Counted from the stretch's first letter, positions 22,120-35,150 are shown. The stretch: DNA of 64,000 nucleotides from Taxillus chinensis (GCA_023512835.1 CM042092.1:248001-312000), one strand, 5' to 3'. Numbers and translations: made by a program. The notes: a model not told the origin generated them from the sequence alone.

Positions 22120-22716
22120 TCATCCAATGAAGGAGGGAGCTAATCTCAGATGAAGATCAATGCCAGCACTTTGATGATCACCTACATCTGCGAACAACGG
22201 TGAATCCTCGGGGCCCGCAACACCATGGTGGGTAGAGAAAGGCTGTTGTGGCCGTCCGAGGTAAACGCCATAGCCACCACCGGGAGGCACAACCGCAAGC
22301 ATCTGCGGTGGCATCACACTGTTTCCGGCGGCCATCTCCGGGAGCTGGGCATGGCTGGAACCATCACCGCTGACAGCAGTGGGCCCATGAGAGTGAGCGA
22401 ACGGTCCTGATCGCGGTGCATGGGCGTTGATGAAGGGAATGGCCGGAACGAGGCGTCGACGTGGGTCGGATTGAAAGTGGGCCCGTTTGGCTCGCTGGCG
22501 CTCTTTCTTGTGCGCATTTTGGTGGCCGCCCAGCGCCTGCGAGTTGGCGAATTCTCTGCCGCAGTATTGGCACTCGAAACGGCGGCTGTCACCGCCATTC
22601 TGTGGAGTCGCCTGCGATTCATCAGTAATGGATACCGAAATCCCGAATAGCCTCATTCTCGGCGAGGGTCGACGCTCCGATATCCACTTGCTCCGCCAGG
22701 TGGTTTCACCTGCCAT
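22120..22716 (-). CDS. Single C2H2 zinc-finger transcription factor with EAR motif (ZFP5/6/8, GIS-like)
   Basis: An intact, intronless 198-residue protein. One plant-type C2H2 finger lies at residues 49-69: Cys49, Cys52, His65, His69, with the plant-specific QALGGH at 60-65. It is followed by the basic [11 protein letters not shown] (70-80) typical of the ZFP5/ZFP6/ZFP8/GIS subfamily, which also has the N-terminal RLFG (22-25) seen here. The C-terminus DLHLRL (187-192) fits the LxLxL EAR repression motif. Members of this subfamily are nuclear regulators of trichome and root-hair development and of gibberellin and cytokinin responses in Arabidopsis; the exact orthologue cannot be fixed here. 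The start at 22716 gives the full N-terminal block; Met21 is a later alternative. GC content is clearly above the surroundings. Antisense ORFs over the gene are shadows. Confidence 0.92.
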   Translation of the reverse strand: MAGETTWRSKWISERRPSPRMRLFGISVSITDESQATPQNGGDSRRFECQYCGREFANSQALGGHQNAHKKERQRAKRAHFQSDPRRRLVPAIPFINAHAPRSGPFAHSHGPTAVSGDGSSHAQLPEMAAGNSVMPPQMLAVVPPGGGYGVYLGRPQQPFSTHHGVAGPEDSPLFADVGDHQSAGIDLHLRLAPSFIG

Positions 22717-25700
22717 TCTAATATATATACATATATATATGGGTTTATATTAATATGTGAGCTTAGGATAAGCAATGTAACCTAGTTTGTGGAAGCATAC
22801 GTAAACACCCCTTGCTGCTATAAATATACATATATATATATATATATATTCCGGGAATATCTTACAAGTTGAAATTGTCAAAAGCACCCTTGTTAACTGT
22901 GTATATAACATCCAGCTTTTCGAAATAAAATAAAAATAGTGGAGCAGTCATGTGAAAAATCTAAAACATATCTATAGCAGTGCTTTAAGCTTTTGGGAAC
23001 AGTGCATATTGTTTTTTGAGATTTAACTTACATGCATGCATTTTGCGGTCTCCTGTTTCCTATTGGAGCGTACGTCGTCGGTGCCTACATAATAATAAAC
23101 ATGTGTGTACGCAACAAGACACACATACAATACACCTAACTATGGAAGGGACGTTTAGTTAAATAGTTGGAAATGGATTTCTAACAATAAGGAGAGATGT
23201 GCTGTCTTCAACAAAATTTTGTACTAATTTTCTAGTCATGAGTGACGCTACTTTGGAGTGAGGGTACATGTAGTTTCAATAAAAAAGTGGTGTAAAAACT
23301 GTTTTTTAGAGGATAGACAGATTTAGTTTTTTTAAAATAAAAATTGATCAGAAACGACTGATCATCAATGGGGCGTCTAGAAAAAGAATATCACTAATTG
23401 GATATTGCACATATAGGGTGATTACTGCAGTTGAGCTTTGCATTTGACTATATTTCTTTTTGGAATTAATGTCTAGCCTTTAGGTCCATTACTCCATTGA
23501 TTTTTTTTTATCGGTCTTAGCCAGCTGAGCTTGTCTGCGACAACGAGATAAGGACAAAAAAGAACTGCCACCCCATCAACCGATTAATTAATTAATTGCT
23601 AATAATTGTTGTGAGATGATACGCTGGTGAATTTTTAAAAGTTATAAACCAATCAAACGCCAGGGTAGGAAATGAAGCCGAGTTATGTGGAAGAAGAAAA
23701 GGAGTGATCCGAGTGGACGATCAATGAAGTAGACATCGTTAACATACATACATATGTATGTATGTATATATATATATATATGTACCTGACAAAATATGGA
23801 AATTGGATAAAAGAAATACATAGAAAAGAGATAAAAGAAAAAGGTAAAAGGAAAAAAAAAAAACCTTGGGTGGAAAAAGGGTGAGAAAAGATAATTAGGA
23901 AATAAAAAAAAGGAAAAACAAATATTTTATCACAATTATTGTCGATCTTATCTTTATCCTTTCTTACATGAAGAATGAGCTGTGATTTTCAAAAATGAGT
24001 TACTATAATTCGTTCATGTATTTTCATGAGCATTTGTAAGTGAAAACGTTTCACACCTAGCGAGCATCCGACAGATTTTCTTCACTTCAGTTTTCATATA
24101 TACCAAGCAAGAGATTAGTTTTTTTTTTTCATACATTTTTGAAATTCGTTTGGCTTTTCCACGGCTTTTCCATATCATCCAAGAGTTAATGTGATCGGAT
24201 CCAAATAATGAAACTAATTTTGTAGAGGACTACACATCATTTCCTGCATAAGTCCATCGAGTCAAGTTTAAATGTTATTATTAAATACACTTACAATCGA
24301 AATTTGACGCTCCATGGATTTGACTCCAAAAGCTTTCCAAAAAGCCAAGTCGGCTGTTTGTAATTAGGCAAATAAATCACGTGCGAGCAAATTATTATCA
24401 ATTAACTAATTAATTGTGACATTGTTATTTTATTCTTGCATATTAAAAATTAATTCAATTTGATAATATTGCTCTTGTAAAGGAAATCGCTTTTAATTGT
24501 AATAAAAAAATTACTGTATAACACGTTAATATTTAATAAATTGTGATTTTAAAGTGTTATAGATTTTATAAGTAATAAGTATTTAGTAAATAAAAATAAA
24601 ATTAATATTTAAAATAATAAATATATCCTTAATTTTAAAATTTTAAACCTATTAAGAAAATTTTAAATTTCATGTTCATCGTGTCCTTAATTGGTTGTTG
24701 CCTTAGGGGGCGAGGATCCGCCGCAGCCATTGAGCACGCTACTGATGATATGCGAAGGAACGAGCCACAGGAAAAAAAACAAAGCATTTGCCATGAGTGA
24801 GAGAGTGCTCAATAGAGATTTTACATCACGGCCGGGTGAGAGCACTCGATGGAAATTTTAGAGAAAAAAACAGAGCATTCATCTTCAGCCACTTTTTTTT
24901 TCTTAGCTTGGGATCCAAATAGTAGATTTTAGAAATTTAATTTGTGTTTCATGTGTATTTTTTTTTATGGTTGGAAAATTTAGTTTGTGTTTCCTACGTT
25001 ATTAATTCCATTTTTTGTGTCATGTTGGGCTTTCATTTTTTTTGTTATATTTTAGAAGAGTGCCAGAAGTTGAGAACCATATATAATTATAGCAACACAA
25101 GTCTAGCTAGGGGCACCATAGCCAAATGAAAGACGGAGAGCGGAATGAATTTTGTTATTATATGAGGTTAATAATGATATTTAAAAATTAAAAATTACTT
25201 TTCGTAAAGTAACTTCGGAAATAATTTTCAAATTGTTTCTGTTTTTTACAAATATATATATGTTATTAAAAAACAAATGAATTTTACCGTTTCTCTTATA
25301 AAATAAGAAAAAATAAATTCTTAAAAATATTACCAAACTGGTCATTTTCCTTACTCTAATAAACTTAAATAGTTAAAATCATGAATTTAGGCCTAATATG
25401 GAGTTGTTTGATGGACGAATGAATTGAATGGATATTTCTATTTTGTAGGTTAGTTCACATAAATAGAAGTAATTAATGATAAAATGAAGTTTAATCAAGT
25501 TTTAAATACTTAAATTTAATTTTTTTAAATAATAATAATTTAAAAAACATGAGATATATATACAATGGTAATGGAAATACAACCTTATTTATAAAACATC
25601 TTTTCAAGAAATCTATTAACTGAAAAAACATAATTAAAAAAGAATGTAAAATTATTTAATACCACAATATTTGAATACAAAGAAGTCAAGCTAGGCAAGA

Positions 25701-25912
25701 AGTCAAACTAGGCATTGTAGATGATAAAAAAGATAGAAACCCCAAACCCTTTAAAAAGGGGTGAAAAATTCTAAGTCATGACATCAACTTTATTAACATA
25801 CATTGGCCGAACAGAAGCATGAAACCATGATACATTTAGTAAAACAACGAATGTTTTAATCACAAAAATAAGAATTTAAGACTTAAAGCCTTCACATTTT
25901 AGAAAATCTAGC
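22717..25912. other. AT-rich spacer upstream of the zinc-finger gene
   Basis: Contains TA/TATG microsatellites at about 22720-22740, 22828-22850 and 23745-23782, and long A and T runs. TA-rich sequence just above the start codon prevents a confident TATA-box call. No gene, RNA or retroelement domain is visible. 25690-25710 has a short near-duplicate AGAAGTCAA(G/A)CTAGGCA. Confidence 0.45.
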
Positions 25913-26173
25913 TTATGTAAGAAAAAATTTATTGAAAACACATTAGACTTTTTAACATATGTAAGAAGAATTTCGTGATGATGCATAAGTTTTTCTGGCA
26001 TGCTTAAATATAAATTTCTCAATAATGAATCAACCTTTTCTCAATAATGCAAGCAAGGTTTACTAGATCACGCAATAAAATCTCTTAATGTAATGTCTCA
26101 CATCGGCTGAAGCGGAGGAACAAAGCGTACTCTTAAGGAGGCGTGGATACTTCTCATAGCATGATGCTTTTTA
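25913..26173 (+). repeat. 261-bp block shared with the LARD 3' LTR; right part TRIM-LTR-like
   Basis: Matches 35573-35833 over the same 261 bp with four differences by eye, same orientation. Its right third (ATGTCTCACATCGGCTGAAG, GGAACAAAGCGTACTCTTAA) resembles the minus-strand LTR of the TRIM at 42477-42943 (CATATCG, GAATGAAGCG, TATAAG), a motif common to plant TRIM LTRs. Confidence 0.85.
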
Positions 26174-26249
26174 GAGGTTATAGCTATATAAAAAACAAAA
26201 CCAGAGATTGAGCTTAGGCTCTGAACCAAATAATATAAAGTTATAAATG

Positions 26250-26980
26250 GCTTGGTCTATTACAGAAGTTACAAGATGCAAGTTAAAGGATCAAAATGGA
26301 ATAACTATGTATCAAAAGGAGTACATGGGAATGATTTGAAGTCATTTACATACTCAACTGCTTTAAGAATAGACTTGATGTAAGTTATGTGTCAAGCAAG
26401 TCGATTCCAAGCAAATTCTAAGGATAGATAGAGTTCTGAGGTATCTTAGTGGAACATTGGAAAATGGTTTGTGGTACCCTACAAAGGACTCTCTATAGCA
26501 AAAACCATATACTAATGTAGACTAGGCAAGAGATATAAATGACAGAAGATTAACTAGTAGTTGCAACTTTTACTCGAAAAACAAGTGTACTTTATGTTGG
26601 AGTAAGAAATAAAATACTGTAGCACTTAGCACAATAAAAGCTAAGTACGTGGCTGCACATACAACATGTACTCAAGTTATATGAATGCATAAACAATTAT
26701 AGGACTTTGGAATTGATATCAAGTTACCTATCAACATATGGTGTGATAATAAAAGTGTAATGAGCATAAGCAGGAACCTAATGTAGCATTCGAAGACCAA
26801 GCATATCGATTACAAGTTCCATTGCATTAAAGATCTTGTGGAAGAGAGTTTTATGCAATTGGTCCATGTACACTCAAAAACAAAGAGCAGATATGTCAAA
26901 CAAGCCTCTTACCACTAAGTTATTTCAAAAACAAAGACAAAGCTTGTCTATGTAGTCACCTCCCACTTGAGCAAAAAGTG
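26250..26980 (+). pseudogene. copia RNase H relic on plus strand
   Basis: No long ORF survives, but frame-by-frame translation gives, in order, pieces equal to the copia RT tail and RNase H: SYVSSKS, GTLENGLWYP (with a frame change), NVD-ARDINDRRLTSS, STIKAKYVAAHTTCTQ, NIWCDNKSV, KTKHIDYKFHCIKD and LVHVHSKTK. Each is separated by stops and frameshifts. It is most like the RNase H of the full copia at 6038-6540, on the opposite strand. It is followed by a leader, polypurine tract and LTR start, so only the 3' end of the element remains. Confidence 0.75.
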
Positions 26981-27159
26981 TACCCTTCATCTCCTTCCCG
27001 ATATGGATTTTGCTTCGTAATTAATTTCAAAAGGGGGGAAAGAATGCTAAGAAAGCTACAATGCAGGGGGAGATGAACTAAGTTGTTGGGGGAGAGTGTG
27101 TTTGAAGTTTGCATGATTGCAGAACCAGTATTTTATGCTGGATTGTTGCCAATAATTCT

Positions 27160-27335
27160 AAAATGGGAGATTATTGTTCCTAATGCAATAATATTGTAAT
27201 TGTTATCAATAGTAGGTTATATAGCAAGCATGGCCACAGTCTTGTGTGTATGTGATTGAATAATTTTGTAGGGTAATCCTTTATATCCCATATAGGATAA
27301 TTAGTCTACATACTGCACTTGACTGTCGTGCTAAA
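27160..27335 (+). repeat. Polypurine tract and 3' LTR start of the copia relic
   Basis: AAAATGGGAGAT (27160-27171) is followed by TATTGTTCCTAATG, corresponding to the TGTTGTTCTCGCAAGG start of the full copia LTR. Upstream TGTTGCCAATAATTC also matches that element's pre-LTR sequence. The LTR is interrupted at 27335 by a solo LTR. Confidence 0.6.
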
Positions 27336-29083
27336 TGTTATGCCACAGATTTTCGAGATGCAGAAACCAGTTAGTGAATCCTTATGCCCGCACCCAAAGG
27401 GATAAGGGGTTAGTGATAACACCGAGAAAGGAACCTTAGTACGGGTGTCATCCCTAATCCATACCACACATATAGCATATGAATACAGAAATCTCTTCAA
27501 CCCACAGTACAAACACATATACATATATGTTCTTTCCCCCACGGGGTTACATCATAGTTTTTACAATCCAAAAAAACAAACAAATACATATAAAGTCTTC
27601 ACCTCTGGTGAACCTCCTAGCTCTTGTAAGCACCTGAAACAAACACAAAAAAGGGGTGAGCAAGCATAACTTAGTTTAGGAAAACTAAGGAAAAACCTGA
27701 CCCATCCCAACTCATAAACTAATGTAAGCATGTGCTCTTGTAATGCTACAAATACATCACCCACTAAATCATGTACTCACACATTAAAATACAAAGAAAG
27801 CCTTCCAGGTAATCCCAAACATTTCCTCTTAGGCACCATGTTGCCCCTCGGGCACAGTATTGCCTCTCAAGCACAGTATTGCTTCTCAAGCACAATAGCC
27901 TCTTAGGCTCTGAACAAATCTCGCCTCCCAGGCCCTCAACAGTAGCCTCTCAGGCTTATCAAGGTAGTCTCGCAGGCCCATATGACCACTAGAGTTCACA
28001 ACATTCCCTCTGTAACAGAGGTCACTCTCCACAAATCTATTCTCATGTCTTGACCAAGAGAGAGGATTTTCGTAGAAGCTATTTTCTTGAAATAAAAAGT
28101 TCTGATATTGGTTCCACATATCATAGCTAAGATAACCTGATTTTTGGGGATTTTTCTTAGAGGTCTAACCCCACTTCCCAAACAGTCACCTCGAACTAAA
28201 ACTGGAATTTTTTTTGATTCAGTGCTAATTTTCATTTTTTTACTTTTTACAGGAGTGAAAATTTGATTTTTTGTATTTTTCTTTGAATTCAAATGAGAGT
28301 TATTTTCTTATTTACATTGTAACTTAAGTATAATACTTACCTTAGAACCTATCTTTGAACCTTCCTTTGAACCTACCTTCAAACCTTCGAAACTATACAT
28401 TTGAAATCTCCAATTCTAGAGTCAATCACATCGACTGTTCACTGTCTTGAGCCTCCTTTGAGTCCTCAACCTCATAATTTGCTAAGGTTACTGTTCATCA
28501 TCGTTTTAGTTCATTTTTCATTTGGATTCAACCCATCAACCACCAAACCCTCTGAAACCTTATAAAACTCATATCCAATACTACATATTAGGTTTTAGTC
28601 ACATATTATGCACTCAGGTCATAAGATTCAACCCAAAATTGGGTTTCTCCCAAAACTTAGGATTCCTGATCCAAATTCCATGAATTTGAGGTTAATTCTC
28701 ATATCTTAGCTACTCTAGCAAGCATAATCAACGACATATGAGTCAAGAATGAATCCTACATTGAATTTGTGCGATTTGAGTCCGAATCGTCCAATCCCAT
28801 TTGCAAGCTATTAGTTACTCCTCAAACATTCTCTCTTTCTTTCTCTTCACGTACATGTACACACAACAGCAAATGAAGATTCCTCCCCTTTTTTCTCTAT
28901 TTATACTTTATTTAATTTTTTAAAATATCAAAATTACCTTCACAAGGCCTGGACTCCAAATCGAGCCCAATTACTGTGAAAACGCTCTGTTTGACGAGCA
29001 CATTCCTGTTTAAATATTTTTATCCCCCGATATGCATTTCAACACATAGCTATCTCTTAGAACCTCTAACATGGATCATTACA
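27336..29083 (-). mobile_element. Solo LTR of a gypsy-type element with perfect TSD
   Basis: 1748 bp from TGTTATGCC to GATCATTACA on the plus strand; in minus sense it starts TGTAATGATCCATG. CTAAA flanks it exactly on both sides (27331-27335, 29084-29088). No internal region. A block at about 28000-28250 is similar to one in the LTR at 37058-39511. Includes a repeated GCACAGTATTGC(C/T)TCTCAAGC unit at about 27850-27890. Confidence 0.85.
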
Positions 29084-29276
29084 CTAAATTTGCTACTACA
29101 TGCAAGAACCTCCAATGTTATTGTCTCATTGACTCAAAGGTGGAAGGTCAAAGTCCTAGATGTCCAAAAACTCTACTCATCAACTAAGTCGAGAGCATCG
29201 AAGGGTAGAAGGACGAAGTGTCAAACCTTTAAAGGTCGAAGGTGGTAGCATGGAAGCACAACTTCAAGGGAGAACC
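29084..29276 (+). repeat. Host sequence between two insertions, continued at 36811
   Basis: Rich in TCGAAGG and CTTCAAGG units, as is the continuation 36811-37023. The two parts join across the LARD insertion. Its nature is unknown; no ORF is supported. Confidence 0.35.
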
Positions 29277-29742
29277 TGTAAGGATCCGTATATGTGTTAG
29301 CATAACTTCTAATCTATATTTGATGTTAAGAATATTATTTTGAGAATGTGGCCATTAATACGATCGTTTTGACTATATTTGGGCCTAATTTGAGGTCCAG
29401 AAGCCTTCATGGGTTATTTAGTAATTTTTGGGAGTTAAATTGAGGGTTAATAAGTGAAAAATAGAATTTAGGAGGGCTTTTGGAAATTATTAAAAAGGAG
29501 GATGAATTTTAATTAAAAATAGAATTTTGGGGTTTTATTATTCATTATAACTTTGTTCCGAGAAACCCTAGCCGTCGGAGGAGAGTTCATAATGTTCATC
29601 ATGTTCTTCCCCGATTCTAGACTGTTCTTGCAAGTTTAATCCCTTTGGAAGGCAAGAGGTAGGTGATTTCTTAATCTTTTGTTGTTCTATTGCATCAACG
29701 CGGATTGTTAGGGAGAAATACAGATTTCTTGGTAATTGTATG

Positions 29743-29793
<51 letters not shown>

Positions 29794-30707
29794 TATGTGG
29801 TACGCTATCACTGGTCGGGTGATTTAAATGTTTAGTGAGGCTGTTGTATTGAATATTAAATTATTAAAAAAATTATATTTATCGACTTTATGTGTGGAAT
29901 TGGTGGTGGAGTTGGTTGGGTTAACCTCGGGTCTCACATAGGACAGGCAAAAGGCCACGGGTCCTCTATGTGGCTGGTTAACCTAGGTTCCATATGTGGC
30001 AGGTTGTCATTGGGGACACCACAGGTCCCACATATGGCTGTCTGATAGTGATTGAGATCCCTGGTGTTGATTACGGGAATCCAGTGGATGGTTGGATCAT
30101 TCGGTGTGTACCCTTAACGAATGAAATGTAATGTGTATGATGTTATATTTTGTGATTGAGTGTGAACTTATTGTGATAGAGTAGAACACTACACTGGCAC
30201 AAGCATACACTGACCATGTAGACTTAGGATTTCTTATTATAGGATGGTGAGGAGATGGAGATCACCAACTGGGCATTTGTGCTCACTCCTACTTTGTTGA
30301 CATGTTTCAGGTATCGACCTATTCGTTAGAGGCTGGACCGAAGTTACTTGTTATTTAACTAACATTTTGTAAAACTTGGATTATGGATTTGTATAACATA
30401 ATTTGTTTATTTATTTGAATTATCCGGACGAGGGTCCGTGAAAGTTGTATTAGATTTGTACTAAGAATTTATATGTACATAAATTATTTTAATGTGTGTT
30501 GGATATTTATGGAAAAGGAATGAAAGCATTACTATACCATATTTATTGACCAAGTCTTATGTTGAATTTCATCATTTAGTGCAATTCTACCCCTGTTGTA
30601 GTTTTGTACATGATATAGTTGGCTACTAATCCCCTCGACCCCTCGAGTGTGGGCGTGAAGACGTCGCGTTCCATATTCTGTTGTCTTCAAAATTTGGGGG
30701 CGTGACA
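29277..30707 (+). repeat. 5' LTR of the LARD element
   Basis: 1431 bp. Contains a long (TA)n run at about 29747-29791. The region 29418-29790, including an AAACCCTAGCCGTCGG leader-type stretch, is the part missing from the 3' LTR. Confidence 0.9.
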
Positions 30708-30710
30708 AAT

Positions 30711-30722
30711 TGGTATCAGAGC
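30711..30722 (+). other. Primer binding site of the LARD element (tRNA-iMet)
   Basis: TGGTATCAGAGC, three bases after the 5' LTR. Confidence 0.9.
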
Positions 30723-33489
30723 AGTCGATTTAGTGGACCTAGCATAGTAGGGTGATTGATTGAGACTTTGGAGCTTGGGAGACATTAGGGAGGGCGCCTG
30801 ATCAACACAGTCCTTAATAGTGTCCTTGGTTACCTTAGTGTCGGTCAGATCATCTTAGGATGCATTGGGATGGGTACATACATGACATGGCATTGCTTGT
30901 GCATTATATACACTAGAATTGGTTGCGCTTGGTACTCTGATGATAGTTTAACTTTACAGTTGTGAAATTTCTTGAAATTGCCTGGAATGATTTGTGTAGT
31001 TGCTTGTTAATAACTTACATTGTTTTGGATTGACCTGTATTGTTCTGAGTTAATTCAAGTCCTATATATTAGAGTATTACCTTTCGCTTTATATTATTAT
31101 GATGTTGTGGTAGGGGAAATATGAACCCTACCAATTATTCGATGGCTTGGGTAGTCAATTAAATGATTGGGCAAATGTGATTGATTTCGGGGGAAAATGG
31201 ACCCCATTGGAATATGATGAGGACCAATTGGGTCGTGCTTGTTTTGGTTGATTGATTGATTGATATGTATAGGCGAAGAGCAATGTCCCATGGATGACAG
31301 TTGGGACTTATGAGTTCTATGTGGTGTAGACTTATGGGTCACTGATTGGGAGTGATAATTGCATTTTATTTGTGCTTAATGATAAATATTTGTGCAATAA
31401 TTTGAACTTAATTAATTATTTTAATTGCATAAATTTTTATTCATCGGTATTTTGAGCTTTTAGTGTAAATTTTTTTTTAAAATGTAATTTTAGAGAAATT
31501 TAAAATGTACTTTGAGTGATTTGGATTACGTGCCATAATTTAATGTATTTTTTTAAACTTCTCTTCCAAATTTCTTATTTTATCATGTTTTTAATTATTT
31601 TACCCATTTTAATATTAATTTTTGGACTAAGGAAATTTTGAGGAGAAGAGTTTTTGCATGTGGAGATATGATTAATTTATCTTGGTGAGAGTTAATGATT
31701 TAAAAAAAATGTGTGTGTGAGATTTAGTTGGTGTGAATTTATGGAATTAAATTGATGGGTGTGTGAATTGAGAGAAAGAATAATTTTTTAAAAAAGAAGA
31801 AGTGAGATTAAAGATGATTTATTATCTTGGTTTCTTTTGTCTTGTGATTTGGACCGTGTAAAAAAAAGGTTGAGAGAATAGATTGGAGAGAGAGAGTTGA
31901 TATGGGAAATTGAAAAAAAAGAAGAGGAAAATCGTATGGGGTCACGAGTGAGGTAGAGTAATTTGTAATTATCTCTTAAAAAGGTGTTAGAGTCTGCTTG
32001 TTTACTTGTTATGGACCTACGGGTCATGATTGTTTCTCCTATGATATGAATTGATGTAACATGTTTGTCTAATGTGTGGTATATAAAATAGTAGCAAAAG
32101 AATTGGATTGTTGGAAAAATGTAACTTAATAAAAATAAAACATGAAGTACAACAATGGTAAATGATGGAATAAAATATTCAAGGATTAAATAGTACAGTG
32201 AATATAATAATATGGCAGAAACTAACAACTGTTATGACTAGCAATATATACTGATCAGATATTAGGCTTAAATATTATGAGGAAACCATGATGGGATTGG
32301 TAGATTGAAAAATGGTTTTTTTGTTTTAAGGCAATTGAAGGGTAGACGTGCCAACGAGTGGGGGAGATAGTGATAACATAGTCTTTTGGAATGTGAGTGA
32401 AGAATTCGTTTCCATCAGATAAAATATTTCAATAATTTTTTTTTTAAAAGTGTTAGTAAGTATTTAGAAGGTGATAAAATAATCTGAGAATCAAAGGGAG
32501 TTATATTGCTTATGATTTTATAAGAGGTTTTGGAAATGGTCTTGGAGAAACACCACAAGAGGAAAGTAATGCCCTTTTTCCCTAGATTTAAATTGTGGGA
32601 CTTGTTAAACGTGTGATGATGTCTTTAAGATATAGTTAAATGTTGAATTTGTGTGATAAAAAAATTATAATAGTAAAATAAAATAGCAAAAAAAAGAGCA
32701 TGTTGATTGATGTGGTTAGTTGTATAATATGATGTTGATGTGACCTTGTTGTATGACAATGATTGGTTCATTGCTGCTATGAATTGTTAGTTAATGCTAG
32801 TGAACGATTGTTTGGATTATTCACTTCCTTTGTTTACTTGTGACTGCGATTGTATCGATTTCTCATCAATGTATGTTGATTGTGTTGTTAGTTTTATGTT
32901 GACTTGATTATATGCTACTAGTTGGTTGAAAAGTGATATGGGATTTTGGTTGAATGTTAGTGAATGGTGATAAACATTCCTAGGTATGCCTTTTTCCTTG
33001 GATAGATTGTCATATTAGTTGTGTTTATTTGTCCAGTAAATATTGATTGGTTGTTAGCTTGCTCGTTCTTGAGCCGTTGCTCATTGTTGGTTGTATACAC
33101 TTTGTGTGGTGTTGGCTTGTGGTGGACTATGTTGGTGCGTGTAACCGGTTATTGATAAGAATGGTAAATGTATAATAAAACTAATAAATAATAATAATCA
33201 TCATCATAAATAATATACTTACAACACTAGTAACAATAGTAAATAAATGAATAAATAATGATGACCGACTCTATGTTAAATTTTATTGTGATTCATGTCG
33301 ACTAATGTCAATGTGGATTACTACACTGTATAATTGTTTGGATATTCTTCATATGATATGGCATGCAAATGACATGTTATGGACTTTTGCCCTGTTTTGG
33401 GGTATAGTTGTGTGATACGACTACATGTGTTATTTGATGTAATGTGAATGCATATTATTGTGTTGTGCTTGAAAGTGTGCTGTATGGAA

Positions 33490-33640
33490 TTGTGGGAACC
33501 TGTGTGGTTGTGGAGCCTATGTGGCTGTGGTTATGGTAGCCTGTGTGGCTGTGGTTATGGTAGCCTGTGTGGCAGTGGAGCCTGTGTGGCTGTGGATGTG
33601 GAAGCCTGTGTGGTTGTGGTTGTGATTGTGCTTGCTTGGT
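33490..33640 (+). repeat. GT-rich minisatellite inside the LARD
   Basis: Degenerate tandem units of about 24 bp built on GTAGCCTGTGTGGCTGTGG, five to six copies. The Cys/Gly/Val-rich ORF here (33448-33648) is only translation of the repeat. Confidence 0.8.
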
Positions 33641-35111
33641 TGTCTTAATTATAAATGTTGTTTTTAACCTATTTATTTATTATGATGAGTGATTGATACG
33701 TGTATCGTGTTATGTATCTATGCCTGAGTGTGAGCATAATTGTATTTCCTATTGCTGCCTTATTCCACCTTGATTGGGTTATTAACAACTACATGCATTC
33801 TTATTTTGTGTGGTGACTCATGGTGAAACCGTGATGAACCTTGTTTCTTGATTGTTATGGCTTTGTGGACGGTGATTGGTTACGGTGGGACTAGCTGTGA
33901 GCATGATGACATGTGGTAAGCCGGTTGATTTTGTTATGATTTTAAGGACTGGCGGGACTAGCTTGTTGGTAGAGCTGTTTCTCCTGGTGAGGTCATTGTG
34001 ACATGTTGTTGTTTATAATAGTGACGTGGTGAAATAGGTTGTTGGACTTTGGTTAATTGAAGCCCTCTTTATAATGGGGATGTCTTGAGGTCATGTGATT
34101 GTGTGGTGTCTTACCTTGTTTTGGTTGAGCTTAAGGGGGGTGTGATTCAGCGGTGTCTTACCTTGTTTGGTAGAGCCTACTTGGGTGTGACCTTCCTTCT
34201 GTGCATGAGAGTAGTTCACATAATTGTTGATATGTTGATGTTCTTTTGTTTTGTGCTCTGTTTGTGATTGTTATATGGTTGCTATATTTGTTTATAATAT
34301 GTGATCATGATTTGTGAGGCAATGTTTCCTTGTTGCACTTGTTGTGGGCTATTGTTAATTGGAAATAGGTTATTGGACTTTGGTTAATTAGGGTGGCGAG
34401 TTTGTCTTGTTAATTTGAGCTGATAGTGCTTTGATTGATTTTTGGGCTCTAGTCTTAATCCTTATTGTTTGAGCGCAATTAAGTTGGTTAGTTTGGGTGG
34501 TGATGTTAGCATTCGTTAGTATAATTTTAAGTTGATATGTGGTCGGTTGGGGTGTTATTTGTACGATGTTGTTTCATTAACGGTTCGGTTATGATGGTTA
34601 TATAGCGGGTTAATAAAAAATTGGTTTATGGTAGTGGTTCGATATTGGGTATTGGGCATGCAGTGGTTGTGCATGATGAAATCTGCTGATCTAATTGATT
34701 ATTGGATTTTGATAGGTGATCATATTGATTGTGATCCGGCGATCTATGTTGAAGTGTTAGTTTGCCCATGTTTAGCCTTGTTGTTGTGATGGCCGGGTTT
34801 ATGCTGCATTCCATGTGACTTAGCCTTTTTGCGTTGGCAAGGGATCATAAATAGTTTACAAAAGGATGATAACCTCCCTTATTATGTTGAATGCTTAGTA
34901 GATGCGTTGTAAGTTCAAGGGAATGTGAATCGTGAATGTATTGTTACTTCATAATGGTTAATGGTATGTCTTCAAGTGTTGGGTTGGTTAATGGTGGGTG
35001 GACCAAGCGTTACCTTAACAGTACAGTGGTTAATGGCTAGGTGGGGTTCTGGAATCCTATCATAGAATTAGAGATCCTTATCATTAGGATTGTTAGTTGG
35101 TTTAATCTTTT

Positions 35112-35150
35112 CGGGGACGAAAAGTCCTAAGGTGGGGAGAATGTGAGGAT
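35112..35150 (+). repeat. Second polypurine/LTR-edge-like copy inside the LARD
   Basis: TCGGGGACGAAAAGTCCTAA, then GGTGGGGAGAATGTGAGGAT. The same arrangement (CGAGGACAAAAAAG..AAGGTGGGGAGGATGTAAGGAT) marks the true 3' LTR edge about 300 bp further on. Confidence 0.6.

Noticed and set aside
22225..22753. Plus-strand ORFs of 61-88 aa
   Set aside because: They are antisense to the zinc-finger gene; the minus frame carries the recognisable domain.
22717..22760. TATA box for the zinc-finger gene
   Set aside because: The region is a TA microsatellite, and the only clean TATAAA in minus sense is about 30 bp from the ATG, leaving almost no leader; not assignable.
27996..28292. 98-aa minus-strand ORF similar to the plus-strand ORF at 38442-38648 (shared SGVRxLRKIPKNQ)
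   Set aside because: Both lie in gypsy-type LTRs. Counting differences by codon position over the aligned part gave about 11, 13 and 10 for positions one, two and three, so there is no excess at third positions. This is shared LTR sequence, not a conserved protein.
31788..32228. 146-aa minus-strand ORF in the LARD
   Set aside because: Phe, Ile, Ser and Tyr-rich translation of AT-rich sequence with no domain; not supported as a gene.
33448..33648. Cys/Gly/Val-rich 66-aa ORF
   Set aside because: It is a direct translation of the GT-rich minisatellite.
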